Assembly: GCF_959608125.1 (NCBI RefSeq)
Contig: NZ_CAUHPG010000008.1
Location: 1-64,000, forward strand
Reading direction: 5' to 3'
Origin: an uncultured Slackia sp.
Lineage (GTDB): Bacteria; Actinomycetota; Coriobacteriia; Coriobacteriales; Eggerthellaceae
Length of the DNA: 64,000 bases
Position numbers and translations under genes: made by a program. Position 1 is the stretch's first letter. Every line of letters begins with the position of its first letter. Positions 16,377 to 25,414 of the stretch are shown piece by piece. A model generated the notes under the pieces. That model was not told the origin of the DNA. It searched no databases and saw only the letters and a program-made list of their open reading frames with translations.

Positions 16377-16886
16377 TCATTTATAGAATACGTCGAATTC
16401 AATGTGGTGAATTTGCGCGTCGTCCGATCCAGCATCGATGGTGGCATGGTCGGCATCGGTCACTTCGGCCCATACCTCGTAGCCATCGTTGATCTTATCG
16501 ACGATCAACATGACGGCCTCTTCCTCTTCTGGAGTAGCACGCCAGGGAATATCGCAAAGTTTATCGCCATCCGAGGTAACCACATCGAGCCAGGCCGCGT
16601 CTTCCGGAATGCTCGAATCCCGTTCGAAATACAAAATCGAACCAGGACCCAACGCCTCACGCTGCATCTCGACGGGATCAGGGCCGAAGATAGACTCGTC
16701 GTCTTCGTCAATCCATTCCTTAGGCCAAAGATAACCGTATCCTATTGTCTGAACGCTAACGAGGTACTTCTTGCCAGAATCGGAAGCCTTGGCAAACGAG
16801 GGCTTGATAAAGAAAGCACCGAAAGCCGATGTGGCCAACACGATAAATCCTCGGCGGGTCAACCCTGATTCTTCTCGACCGTCCAT
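16377..16886 (-). CDS. Tat-exported protein with HIRAN-like domain
   Basis: The start at 16886 has AGGAG five bases upstream. Residues 9-35 form a twin-arginine signal (LTRRGFIVLATSAFGAFF, ending near FAKA). The mature part carries a segment like the HIRAN fold: SILYFERDSSIPEDAAWLDV, then GDKLCDIPWRATPEEEEAV and DGYEVWAEVTD. HIRAN is normally found in DNA-repair proteins; exported single-domain versions occur in Actinobacteria with no known role. I see no cofactor motif apart from the Tat route. The fold call is from pattern only. Confidence 0.55.
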   Translation of the reverse strand: MDGREESGLTRRGFIVLATSAFGAFFIKPSFAKASDSGKKYLVSVQTIGYGYLWPKEWIDEDDESIFGPDPVEMQREALGPGSILYFERDSSIPEDAAWLDVVTSDGDKLCDIPWRATPEEEEAVMLIVDKINDGYEVWAEVTDADHATIDAGSDDAQIHHIEFDVFYK

Positions 16887-16974
16887 GAGCGCTCCTTTCC
16901 GCATGAGCTTCTAATTGCAGACAAGCGGAAACCGTCGAGGGCACCGCCCCGTGCCTAGCATAGCGCAAGCGAAA

Positions 16975-17630
16975 ACATCGGACAGTATCATTGAAGCAGC
17001 CAACCTGCGCAACGTGAACGGTAAAAGCTACGTCACGCCTGTGAAGTCGTAGAATCCGTGGGGTTCGTGCTGGGCGTTCGGCATCGTTTCCATCATGGAA
17101 AGCAACCTGTTCATGCGGACAGGCGGCATCGATGCGAACGAGGTCCAAGCCGAAAGCCAAGAAGCCCCCGATCTCTCCGAACCTTCTTGGCCTATTTCTC
17201 CCACACGGCCATGCCTAAGAAAACGCTTCCGCTGTTCGGCGCCGCATCCCAGACAGGCGAAGGCACTCCAGCAATGGACGACGCATATCCGCTTAACGCC
17301 GGCTGCTACTCCATCGATGCCGTGAGCTCGATTCTAGCCTCGGGCGGACGGCCCCTGGAAACCACCGCGCCCTACCGAAACGACGAAGGCGACGTGGCCT
17401 CCTGGACCGACCCCCTGACGGGCTTGAATTCCTGCTATTCACCGGAAGGAACCTGGTCGCTCGACGAAGACGTGCGCACCGACCGAAGCAATCGCGCCGC
17501 CACCGTCGAGCCATGCATGGTGCTGTCAGGCCCCCGGAATCTGCAGCTGACGAACGACGGCGCGGTCGTCGCCGGCGCGGTCGCCCCCGAATCGATCGAC
17601 GACGCTCGCAGAAAAGCTACTCGCGCTTGA
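16975..17630 (+). pseudogene. C1-family (papain-like) cysteine peptidase, broken by stop and frameshift
   Basis: The reading NVNGKSYVTPVKS, then stop, then NPWGSCWAFG is the classic papain active site (Q-x-x-GSCWAF). The codon for the oxyanion-hole Gln is TAG at 17050-17052, while the catalytic Cys remains. The same frame continues as MESNLFMRTGGIDANEVQAE. A shift near 17185 moves to another frame with LAYFSHTAMPK, GEGTPAMDDAYPLNAG and LEGT-like repeats, ending at 17630. That is the lectin-like linker found in Coriobacteriia surface C1 peptidases. Both the upstream part and the catalytic His/Asn region are missing. Confidence 0.8.
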
Positions 17631-18054
17631 GCAGCTTCGTGTTCGCAAGATAGAGAGCCACGACCAGCACGAGGATCGAAACGGAGAAGATGAGCGTGTG
17701 CATGGGATCGTCGTGGTACAAAATGATCAGCCTTATGATGGCGGTGATGCCGATGTAGATGAAGTAGCGCAGCGGGAAATGAAGGCCCGACTGGTAATAC
17801 TTGGCGATCAGCGCAAGAAACTCGAAATAGAGGAACCAAGTCACGATCGAGCCCAGGATTTCCGCCCCGCTCAACTCGTGTGCGACGAATACGAGCGAGA
17901 TGAGGTTCCAGGTGCTCATCAAGAGCAGCACCGAAAGAATGCCGCCCAGAATGAATAGCACGCCTGACAAAAACAGCTGCATGAGCCTCGAAAGCAATTC
18001 AGGGTCCACCAGCCCCTTGAACGCAATCTGGTCCTTCGTCGCCTTATCTTCCAT
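17617..18054 (-). CDS. psiE: PsiE-family integral membrane protein
   Basis: This 145-residue protein has four predicted membrane segments (around FLSGVLFILGGILSVLLLM, LGSIVTWFLYFEFLALIA, FIYIGITAIIRLIILY and TLIFSVSILVLVVALYLA) and the PsiE-type motif HFPLRYFIYIGITAIIR. PsiE is a phosphate-starvation-inducible membrane protein of unknown mechanism. The start at 18054 has GGAGGG seven bases upstream. It converges on and slightly overlaps the broken C1 peptidase. Confidence 0.8.
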   Translation of the reverse strand: MEDKATKDQIAFKGLVDPELLSRLMQLFLSGVLFILGGILSVLLLMSTWNLISLVFVAHELSGAEILGSIVTWFLYFEFLALIAKYYQSGLHFPLRYFIYIGITAIIRLIILYHDDPMHTLIFSVSILVLVVALYLANTKLLKRE

Positions 18055-18331
18055 GTCTCCACCCTCCAACGATTCGTGCGGGCGCGCCGAACGCATGGGC
18101 GTCGGACGCGCGAAGCGTGCGCAGAGCGCCTGATCGCAAGCGAAGCGGCCTGATGCCGCGTGCGCTGCGTCGTCTTCCCCTTGGCGCCTCTCTGCAACGC
18201 TTGTAAATGATACTATATCAATAGCATTTTAAAGCACGAAATGCCGCAGCGCGCCGCTCGATTTCCCATTGACAAGAAACTCGATGCGATGTACTGAAAT
18301 ATGTACCGCAGAATCAAGCGATAGGAGCATT

Positions 18332-19093
18332 ATGGCCATCTACGCTATGAGCGACATCCACGGATTCATCGAACCCTTCGAAGAAGCCCTCGCGCAGGTC
18401 GACCTGAGCGACGAAACGTCGCGGCTGGTGTTGCTGGGCGACTACTGCGATCGCGGCCCCGCAAGCCTCGACGTCTACCGCAGGATCATGGGGCTTCAGG
18501 AAGAATTTCCCGGCCAGGTGATCGCCTTGCGCGGCAACCACGAGGAAATGCTGCTGGAATACATCGACATGGCACCCTCCGACCTGGGGTTCACGCAAGG
18601 TTGGATCCTTGCAGACGTCAACCTGAAAACCGCGCAAAGCTTTCTGGACGAAGATGCTTTCGCCGAAGTGAAACACCTGCTCATGCGCAGGAAATTCGAG
18701 GATGCGTATCTTCTGACGACCGATTACATGAAAACGCGCCACGCCGACGTCATCCGCTGGATCCGCCGCCTTCCCTATTACTACGAAACGGAATTCAAGC
18801 AAGTGTTCTGCCATGCGGGGATCGACGAAGAAGCGGGCGACCTGTGGCGCGTCGGAACGCCCAAAGAATACTTCACGTCTATGTCGCCGTATTACACGGG
18901 CAAGCATTTCGAACTCGACGTCATCGCCGGCCACATCAGCACAGAATTCGTCTCCGAGATTCCCAGCTACCACGACATCTGGTTCGACGGAGCGTCCCAC
19001 TATTACATCGACGGCCAGACCGTCGTAAGCGGACGCATTCCCGTTTTGAAATACGACGAAGCAACCGGCACGTATTCAGGTCCCGGGCTGTAG
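18332..19093 (+). CDS. calcineurin-like metallophosphoesterase
   Basis: All metal-binding blocks of the PP-type metallophosphatases are present in this 253-residue protein: SDIHG (near the N-terminus), LGDYCDRGP, RGNHEEM, VFCHAGID and IAGHI. It is close to bacterial serine/threonine phosphatase or diadenosine tetraphosphatase (PrpE/ApaH-like) members. Cytoplasmic, no extra domain. The start at 18332 has AGGAG four bases upstream. Confidence 0.85.
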   Translation: MAIYAMSDIHGFIEPFEEALAQVDLSDETSRLVLLGDYCDRGPASLDVYRRIMGLQEEFPGQVIALRGNHEEMLLEYIDMAPSDLGFTQGWILADVNLKTAQSFLDEDAFAEVKHLLMRRKFEDAYLLTTDYMKTRHADVIRWIRRLPYYYETEFKQVFCHAGIDEEAGDLWRVGTPKEYFTSMSPYYTGKHFELDVIAGHISTEFVSEIPSYHDIWFDGASHYYIDGQTVVSGRIPVLKYDEATGTYSGPGL

Positions 19094-19131
19094 CCGCCTC
19101 AAAAAAACGGCACGGTAGCGGCCGTCAAGCT

Positions 19132-19171
19132 GTGCCCCGATTGCGCCGCGAACGTGGCACAATCGGGGTGC
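19132..19171. other. stem-loop between phosphatase and BSH-like gene
   Basis: GTGCCCCGATTG (19132-19143) pairs with CAATCGGGGTGC (19160-19171) over about 10 of 12 positions. It lacks a T tract, so it is a weak terminator candidate or an mRNA stability hairpin upstream of the acylase. Confidence 0.4.
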
Positions 19172-19199
19172 AACGACCCCGGCAGAAAAGGAGACCGCC

Positions 19200-20156
19200 A
19201 TGTGCACCGCCGTCAGATTCGCCGACCAAAACGGAGCCCTGTTTTTCGGGCGCAACCTCGACTGGACGGAATCCTACGGCGAAGAAATCCTGGCCACGCC
19301 GCGCGGCTTCGCCTATGACTACGCGCTGGGGGCAGCGCATGCCGAAGAGCCCCATGCCGTTTTGGGCGTCGGCTGCGTCATGGGCGGCAGGCCGATGTAT
19401 TTCGACTGCGCCAACGAAACAGGCCTCGCCGTGGCGGGCCTCAACTTCCCGCGCTGCGGAGCGTTCCCGCACGAACCCGCCGAAGGCATGTGCAACGTTG
19501 CCACCTTCGAATTCCCCTTGTGGGTAGCGCGTAACTTCGCCTCGACCGACGAAGCGGAGCGTGCGCTGGCCGACGTGCGGATCGTATCGCTCGTGCAACA
19601 AGGGCAGCCCGAATCGCTGCTGCACTGGATTATTGCCGACGGCGCGCGCAGTATCGTGGTGGAATGCACCGCGACCGGGCTGCATGTCTACGAGAACCGC
19701 GCCGACGTGCTGGCCAATTCGCCGGAACTGCCATGGCACATAGCCAATCTGGACAACTACCTGCACACGAGCAGCGAAAACCCGCAACCCGTCGCATGGG
19801 GCACGCAAGAGCTGCGCGCATGGGGCATGGGCGCAGGCATGCAGGGCATTCCAGGCGACCCGGGATCGCCTTCGCGCTTCGTGCGCGCGGCCTACGCCAA
19901 TGCGCACCACCCCGCCAAAACAACGGAACGCGAAAACGTGGCGCGCCTCTTCCGCACGCTCGCGTCCGTGCAGGTGACGGAAGGTACCGTGAAATCCACC
20001 GGCGGGCGCTTCGAGAAAACCATCTTCACCAGCGGTTTCTCCGGCGCGACGAACACCTATTACGCGAACACCTACGACAGCTTCGAAATACGAGCCTTCC
20101 CGTTCGATAGCTTCGACATGGACGGCAGCGCCCTGCAGACGCGGGCGCTATACTGA
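19200..20156 (+). CDS. choloylglycine hydrolase family protein, candidate bile salt hydrolase
   Basis: This 318-residue Ntn hydrolase starts Met-Cys, so Cys2 becomes the catalytic N-terminal nucleophile. The residues known to be essential in bile salt hydrolases are in register: C2, R18 and D21 (FGRNLDW), N82 (GLAVAGLNFP), N173 (LANSPELPWH) and R226 (PGSPSRFVRAAY). Length matches BSH (316-328). The enzyme would deconjugate glyco/tauro bile acids or related amides such as penicillin V; Ala/Arg around the loop residues leave substrate preference open. No signal peptide, so cytoplasmic. The gene begins after AAAGGAGA. Confidence 0.85.
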   Translation: MCTAVRFADQNGALFFGRNLDWTESYGEEILATPRGFAYDYALGAAHAEEPHAVLGVGCVMGGRPMYFDCANETGLAVAGLNFPRCGAFPHEPAEGMCNVATFEFPLWVARNFASTDEAERALADVRIVSLVQQGQPESLLHWIIADGARSIVVECTATGLHVYENRADVLANSPELPWHIANLDNYLHTSSENPQPVAWGTQELRAWGMGAGMQGIPGDPGSPSRFVRAAYANAHHPAKTTERENVARLFRTLASVQVTEGTVKSTGGRFEKTIFTSGFSGATNTYYANTYDSFEIRAFPFDSFDMDGSALQTRALY

Positions 20157-20234
20157 ACGCGACCACGCACACCCGCACAACGGCGCCCGACCCATCGAGC
20201 CGAATGACGCCGCTCGATCGAACGGAGGCGCCTT

Positions 20235-21104
20235 TTGTCCTGGATCGCAGCAGCATTCGCTTCGGCGTTTTTCGCAGGCATTACATCCATCCTCGCCAAA
20301 TGCGGCATCAAAACCACCGATTCCGACGTGGCCACGGCCCTGCGCACCTGCGTGGTGCTCGTGTTCGCATGGATCGTGGCGGCGCTTTCGGGCCCGCTCG
20401 ACGCCGTCGGCGCCATCAGCGCTCGCTCGTGGCTTTTCCTCGTGCTGTCGGGCCTGGCCACGGGAGCATCGTGGATCTGCTACTTCAAAGCGCTTTCCGC
20501 CGGCGACGTGAACAAGGTGGTACCCGTCGACAAATCGAGCACGGTGCTTGCCACCCTGCTGGCCATCGTGCTATTCGGCGAGACGAGCAACCTGGGCGTG
20601 AAGCTCGCAGGCACCGCAGCCGTCGCGCTGGGCACCTTCATGATGATCGAGAAAAAGCAGGGCGTAAGCGAATCGAACGACCGCACGTGGCTCATATGGG
20701 CGATCGGCGCCGCCGTATTCGCCGCGCTCACCTCGCTCTTAGCAAAAGTCGGCATCGAGGGCGTGGAATCGAACCTCGCGACCGCCATCCGCACCTGCGT
20801 GGTGCTCGCCATGGCGTGGGCTATCGTGGCCATGAAAGGAAAACTCGGCCAGGTACGCAGCGTGCGTCGCGGCGAATTGGGATTCCTGACGGCGTCGGGC
20901 CTGGCGACGGGCGCATCGTGGCTGTTCTACTACTACGCCATATCCGCAGGCCAAGTGAGCGTCGTCGTGCAGATCGACAAGCTGTCCGTTCTGGTATCGG
21001 TCCTGTTCGCCTTCTTCGCGTTCGGCGAAAAGCTCACGAAGAAAAGCGCCGCGGGCCTGGTGCTCATCGTGCTTGGCACCGCTGCGATGGCATGGTGGAC
21101 CTAG
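20235..21104 (+). CDS. EamA/DMT-family transporter
   Basis: This 289-residue, ten-segment membrane protein is made of two EamA halves. Each has the repeat pattern FA-GITSILAKCGI / AALTSLLAKVGIEG and SGLATGASW--YFKALS / SGLATGASWLFYYYAIS, the hallmark of the internally duplicated drug/metabolite transporter superfamily. The start codon is TTG at 20235, with GGAGG six bases upstream. Substrate cannot be told from sequence. Confidence 0.85.
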   Translation: MSWIAAAFASAFFAGITSILAKCGIKTTDSDVATALRTCVVLVFAWIVAALSGPLDAVGAISARSWLFLVLSGLATGASWICYFKALSAGDVNKVVPVDKSSTVLATLLAIVLFGETSNLGVKLAGTAAVALGTFMMIEKKQGVSESNDRTWLIWAIGAAVFAALTSLLAKVGIEGVESNLATAIRTCVVLAMAWAIVAMKGKLGQVRSVRRGELGFLTASGLATGASWLFYYYAISAGQVSVVVQIDKLSVLVSVLFAFFAFGEKLTKKSAAGLVLIVLGTAAMAWWT

Positions 21105-21152
21105 CCGCCGAAAACCCGTACCGACCCGAAACGATGGGACTACAATAGGGAC

Positions 21153-21689
21153 ATGAGAATCTTCATCGCACTCGAAATACCTTCGCTCATGCAAGACGAA
21201 CTGGCGGGGCTGGTCAGGCCTTTGCGCGCCTCCGTGCCAGGACGCTTCATTCCTCGCGAGAACTGGCACGTCACCCTGGCGTTTCTGGGCGACGTACCCG
21301 AAGCATGCCTGCCCGACATCGAAGACGCGTTGGACGAAGCGGCGAAAGGCATCGGACGCATCACGCTTGTCCCCGACCGACTGGGGAAATTCGGACGCAG
21401 CGCCGATGCGTCGTTGTGGCTCGGGCTGGCCGACGACCCTCATCTGAGCGCATTGGCCGCTCGCTTGCGCGAAGAGCTGCGCAGACGGGAGTTCCCCTTC
21501 GACGACAAGCCGTTTCTGCCGCACATAACCCTCGCACGAAGGGCGCGCATCCCCAAAGGCGACTTGCCGCCCCTGCCCTTCCCTGGGCCGGCGCTCGCGA
21601 CGCGCGTCGCGGTGTTCAAGAGCACCCTCTCGCGCGAAGGCGCCTCGTATGAAGAGATGTACGGCATAGACCTCGAACCCGCGCGCTGA
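21153..21689 (+). CDS. thpR: RNA 2',3'-cyclic phosphodiesterase
   Basis: This 178-residue 2H phosphoesterase has both catalytic HxT motifs (WHVTLAFLGD and PHITLARRA). The N-terminal MRIFIALEIP is typical of ThpR (formerly LigT), which opens 2',3'-cyclic phosphates on RNA. It is cytoplasmic and lies in a run of co-directional genes. Confidence 0.9.
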   Translation: MRIFIALEIPSLMQDELAGLVRPLRASVPGRFIPRENWHVTLAFLGDVPEACLPDIEDALDEAAKGIGRITLVPDRLGKFGRSADASLWLGLADDPHLSALAARLREELRRREFPFDDKPFLPHITLARRARIPKGDLPPLPFPGPALATRVAVFKSTLSREGASYEEMYGIDLEPAR

Positions 21690-21744
21690 AGCCCGCAAGC
21701 CGCGCACGAACAGAACCACCGACCTCGCGATAAAGGAGAGCAGC

Positions 21745-22800
21745 ATGAAAGCACTGGTGCATGACGGAAACGGAGCCATCTCGATCGAAGACCGCCCCAA
21801 ACCCGAGCCCATCGACCCCGGCGACGTCGTCGTGCGCGTCACGCGCTCGACCATCTGCACCAGCGACTTGCATATCATCCACGGAGCCGTCCCTCGCGCT
21901 TTGCCGAACACGGTGCTGGGCCACGAGTTCGTAGGCGTCGTCGATTCAGTGGGAGCAGGCGTGGCCAAGCTGGCCGCAGACGACCGCGTTGCCGTGAGCT
22001 GCGAGACCTTCTGCGGCGAATGCTTCTACTGCAAGCGCGGCTGGGTGAACAACTGCATCCAGGGCGGATGGGAGCTGGGTTGCCGCATGGACGGCTGCCA
22101 AGCGGAATTCGTGCGCGTCCCCTTCGCCGATCAGACCTGCAGCGTCATTCCCGACGGCGTGACCGACGAAGATGCGCTGTTCCTGGGCGATATCGTGGCG
22201 ACGGGCCAATGGGGCGCCGAAATCGCCGAGCTCGAGCGCGGCTGCAGCGTGGCGGTGGTCGGCGCGGGCCCGGTCGGCCTTGCCACCATGATGTGCGCGA
22301 AGCTTGCCGAGCCGGGTCGTATCGTGGCGATCGACATCGACGCGAAGCGGCTCGCGCTGGCGAAAGAGCACGGCCTTGCCGACGAGACGATCGACGCAAG
22401 CACGATGGACCTCGATGCCGTCGAAGCGGCCGTGCGCGACATGACCGACGGTCGCGGCGCCGATGCCGTGGTGGAGGCCGCCGGCGGACCGAACACCTTC
22501 GAAATGGCATGGCGCGTCGCCCGCCCCAATGCCGCCATAGTGATTTCCGCCATGTACGAAGGCCCGCAGACGCTCCCCCTGCACGAGATGTACGGCAAGA
22601 ACCTCGTGTTCAAAACGGGCGGCGTCGACGCCGCGAACCTGGACGAGACCATGAAGCTCGTCGAAGAAGGCCGCATCGACACGAGCTGCCTTATTTCGAA
22701 GCGCTACGCCCTCAACGATATCCTGGAAGCATACCGCGCATTCGAAGCCCGCGAAGACGACTGCCTGAAAATGGTCATCACGCCGTGGGAAGAACGCTAG
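21745..22800 (+). CDS. zinc-dependent medium-chain alcohol dehydrogenase
   Basis: This 351-residue MDR-family oxidoreductase has a catalytic-zinc segment (STICTSDLHIIHG, GHEFVGVV) and a four-cysteine structural-zinc lobe (CGECFYCKRGWVNNC). The Rossmann motif is VVGAGPVGLATM, and the NAD(H)-type acidic residue follows in IVAIDIDAKRL. It resembles secondary-alcohol or butanediol-type dehydrogenases; the substrate is uncertain. The start has AAAGGAG a few bases upstream. Its 3' end overlaps the convergent cyclase gene by 23 bp. Confidence 0.85.
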   Translation: MKALVHDGNGAISIEDRPKPEPIDPGDVVVRVTRSTICTSDLHIIHGAVPRALPNTVLGHEFVGVVDSVGAGVAKLAADDRVAVSCETFCGECFYCKRGWVNNCIQGGWELGCRMDGCQAEFVRVPFADQTCSVIPDGVTDEDALFLGDIVATGQWGAEIAELERGCSVAVVGAGPVGLATMMCAKLAEPGRIVAIDIDAKRLALAKEHGLADETIDASTMDLDAVEAAVRDMTDGRGADAVVEAAGGPNTFEMAWRVARPNAAIVISAMYEGPQTLPLHEMYGKNLVFKTGGVDAANLDETMKLVEEGRIDTSCLISKRYALNDILEAYRAFEAREDDCLKMVITPWEER

Positions 22801-23458
22801 ACGACAGGGCCTCATCTTCAAACCAGGCGACGGCTCGGCAAGGCGAACCGTCGCCATTCTGTACTTTCAGAGGGAAGCAGCCGAAATCGAAGAGTCCGCG
22901 GCCGCATTGATCGAGATTCGTCAGGTTCTCGATGTTGACGACGTCGCGGCCCGCAAACAGTTTCTTGTGCCGCGGAAGGCTTTCGTCCCAGATAGGATCG
23001 ATCCCCAACACGTCGAAGCCGATGCCCTTGAAGCCGCGCTCGATCACGAAATCGAGAACCTCGTCATCGACGCAGGGATAGTCGCCGAAATACTCGGGAG
23101 AGCCCCACCGCGCATCCCATCCCAAGTTGAACAGTAGGAAATCGGCCTGCTCGGCCGCCTGGCCGCAGGCTCTGACCTGCTCCATCGTGATAGCATCACC
23201 CTCGCGCAAATCACGACAATCAACCACGATCGCCTTACCCATGAAATGGCTTACGGGAAGCATATCGATCGTCGTGCCGTCCGCGAAAATGTGAGCCGGC
23301 GCATCCATATGCGTTCCCACGTGCGTGGACATGCACAGCATAGTGGCGCGATACCCGTCCGCATCATACGACCCCGCCTGCGTAAGCCGCGGCGCATCGT
23401 CGCCGGGAAACACGGGCATGTCTTCGCGAATCGTATGCGTCAGATCGATCACTCTCAT
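22778..23458 (-). CDS. cyclase/kynurenine-formamidase family hydrolase
   Basis: This 226-residue metal-dependent hydrolase has the family signature HVGTHMDAPAHI with metal-binding His/Asp, preceded by DLTHTIREDMPVFPGDD and followed by DFLLFNLGWDARWG. Members hydrolyse N-formylkynurenine, isatin or similar cyclic amides/esters. The start at 23458 has a perfect AAGGAGG five bases upstream. No tryptophan-degradation genes are near, so the substrate is open. Confidence 0.85.
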   Translation of the reverse strand: MRVIDLTHTIREDMPVFPGDDAPRLTQAGSYDADGYRATMLCMSTHVGTHMDAPAHIFADGTTIDMLPVSHFMGKAIVVDCRDLREGDAITMEQVRACGQAAEQADFLLFNLGWDARWGSPEYFGDYPCVDDEVLDFVIERGFKGIGFDVLGIDPIWDESLPRHKKLFAGRDVVNIENLTNLDQCGRGLFDFGCFPLKVQNGDGSPCRAVAWFEDEALSSSVLPTA

Positions 23459-23782
23459 AAAGCCCTCCTTGAACGAGCGCGCACTACTCGAAAATCCAGT
23501 CAAAGCCGACGAAGCTCATCATACCGCCAGCTTTACGAACCCCGACGCCCACGCAATCGCGACCGCAAAATAATATTCCTTTTGTCCTTCGTAACAATTC
23601 TTATCGACAGACACCTTCCTTTCCCATAGAATCCGCAGGCGCATATGTCTAATTCCGACATAGATAGTCGGCTTATTCGGAGCATATCGCCCGTTATTCA
23701 CGCGAGCCGTACCCACGCGCCGCGCCACACGACAGGCGCCGTGCGCGGGCTCGAACCGCACAACCCCCCAAGGAGGTGTGTC

Positions 23783-24979
23783 TTGAGCAGCATCAGAGAG
23801 TTGATTCTCGCAGAGGGAGTCATTTCGATCAGAGATGATTGCAAAGGATGCGACGACTGCGTCAAAGTGTGCCCGAACAACGCCATCACGGTGAACGGCC
23901 TCGGCACGAAACACGTCATCGACCCCACGAAATGCCTGAGCTGCGGGCAATGCCTGATCACGTGCCCGTTCGGCAGGATCGAAGACAAAAGCATGGTCGA
24001 CGAGGTCAAAGAAGCCCTGGCCGGCAACAAGGTGGTCGTGGTACAGGAAGCGCCCGCCGTCCGCGCGGGCCTCGGCGAAGCTTTCGGCCTGGAAACCGGC
24101 ACCGACGTCGAAGGCCAGATGATCGCGGCCCTGCAGCAGCTGGGCTTCGACCACGTCTACGACACCGTCTTCGGCGCAGACATGACGATCATGGAAGAAG
24201 GCCACGAGCTCATCGGCCGTCTCATGCGCGACATGGGCGTGCCCGGCTACGAGGCCGTCGAGGGCAAGATTCCCCAGTTCACCTCGTGTTGCCCCGGATG
24301 GGTGCGCTATGCCGAGCTGAACTACCCCGACATGCTGGAACATCTTTCCACCGCGAAATCCCCCATGATGATGCAGGCCGCCGTCACCAAGACGTACGGC
24401 GCGCAGCAGTTGGGCGTCGACCCCGCCGACATGTTCAGCGTCGCCGTCATGCCGTGCACCAGCAAGAAATACGAATCCTCGCGCCCCGAGTTCATTTCCA
24501 GCGGATACCGCGACATCGACGCGGTCATCACCACGCGCGAACTGGCGCAGATGATCGAAGAAGCCGGCATCGATCTGACCTCCCTCGCGCCCAGCGAGCC
24601 CGAAAGCCTGCTCGGCCAGGGCAGCGGCGCGGGCGTCATCTTCGGCAACACGGGCGGCGTCATGGAAGCGGCCCTGCGCACGGCCTACGCCGCGCTTTCG
24701 GGCGAGGAGCTGGGAACCTTCGAGATAACCGCCGTGCGCGGAGAGGATGCGGTGCGCAGCGCCACCGTGACCATCCCCCTTTCCGACGAATGGAAGGCGG
24801 CCACCGGCCTCGAGCAGCTCGACCTGAACGTGGCGGTCGTCAGCGGCAGCCAGAACGTGACGGGCCTCATGGAGGAAGTGGCCGCGGGCACGAGCCCCTA
24901 CCACTTCATCGAGGTCATGAACTGCCCGGGCGGATGCGTCAACGGCGGCGGCCAGCCGATCAACCACGAGATTCTGTAA
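23783..24979 (+). CDS. hydA: [FeFe] hydrogenase catalytic subunit
   Basis: The TTG start at 23783 has AAGGAGG six bases upstream, giving 398 residues. Two [4Fe-4S] motifs come first (Cys 20/23/26/30 in CKGCDDCVKVCP and 51/54/57/61 in CLSCGQCLITCP). The three H-cluster signatures follow: L1 FTSCCPGW, L2 VMPCTSKKYES and L3 EVMNCPGGCVNGGGQP. This is the compact Desulfovibrio-type subunit, which lacks its own signal peptide and is exported by piggy-back on the Tat signal of the next gene's product. It heads a four-gene operon with a small subunit, cytochrome b and a ferric-reductase-like protein. No maturases (HydE/F/G) are in the window. Confidence 0.92.
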   Translation: MSSIRELILAEGVISIRDDCKGCDDCVKVCPNNAITVNGLGTKHVIDPTKCLSCGQCLITCPFGRIEDKSMVDEVKEALAGNKVVVVQEAPAVRAGLGEAFGLETGTDVEGQMIAALQQLGFDHVYDTVFGADMTIMEEGHELIGRLMRDMGVPGYEAVEGKIPQFTSCCPGWVRYAELNYPDMLEHLSTAKSPMMMQAAVTKTYGAQQLGVDPADMFSVAVMPCTSKKYESSRPEFISSGYRDIDAVITTRELAQMIEEAGIDLTSLAPSEPESLLGQGSGAGVIFGNTGGVMEAALRTAYAALSGEELGTFEITAVRGEDAVRSATVTIPLSDEWKAATGLEQLDLNVAVVSGSQNVTGLMEEVAAGTSPYHFIEVMNCPGGCVNGGGQPINHEIL

Positions 24980-24988
24980 GGAGGCGCC

Positions 24989-25405
24989 ATGTCCACCCAT
25001 ACCCAACGAACCATCGGCGACCCCAAAGGCATCACGCGTCGCGAGGCGCTGATCGGCGCCGCCACGGCCATCGGGTCGGTTCTCGCAGCCACCGCCATCG
25101 GCGGCATCTTCGTGGGAACCTACAAGAAGGTCTACGAATACATCGCCAAGCGCAAAGGCGTCCTGTACGCCAATGACCAGGCACGACCGCTGCGCACGTC
25201 GCATTCGAACCCCGAAATCGTCGCGCTGTACGAGCAGTATCTCTCGCCCGGCGCCGTGGCGCCTTCGCGCACCGAGCTGTCGCATCGCCTGTGCCACACC
25301 GTGTACGGTAAGAACGTCGAAGCGCACGTGGCCGAGCTGAAGAGCCATTCGCTCGAAAGCGCCGAGCAGGAAACGCACGAATACATGGAAACGTTCAAGG
25401 CCTAG
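24989..25405 (+). CDS. hydB: [FeFe] hydrogenase small subunit with Tat signal
   Basis: The 138-residue protein begins with a twin-arginine signal (GITRREALIGAATAIGSVLA, about residues 14-33). The iron-hydrogenase small-subunit domain follows (RKGVLYANDQARPLRTSHSN, then PEIVALYEQYL and SHRLCHTVY). In periplasmic HydAB the small chain wraps the catalytic subunit and carries the export signal. It begins nine bases after hydA. The role and location outside the membrane follow from the family. Confidence 0.9.
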   Translation: MSTHTQRTIGDPKGITRREALIGAATAIGSVLAATAIGGIFVGTYKKVYEYIAKRKGVLYANDQARPLRTSHSNPEIVALYEQYLSPGAVAPSRTELSHRLCHTVYGKNVEAHVAELKSHSLESAEQETHEYMETFKA

Positions 25406-25414
25406 GGGGAATTC

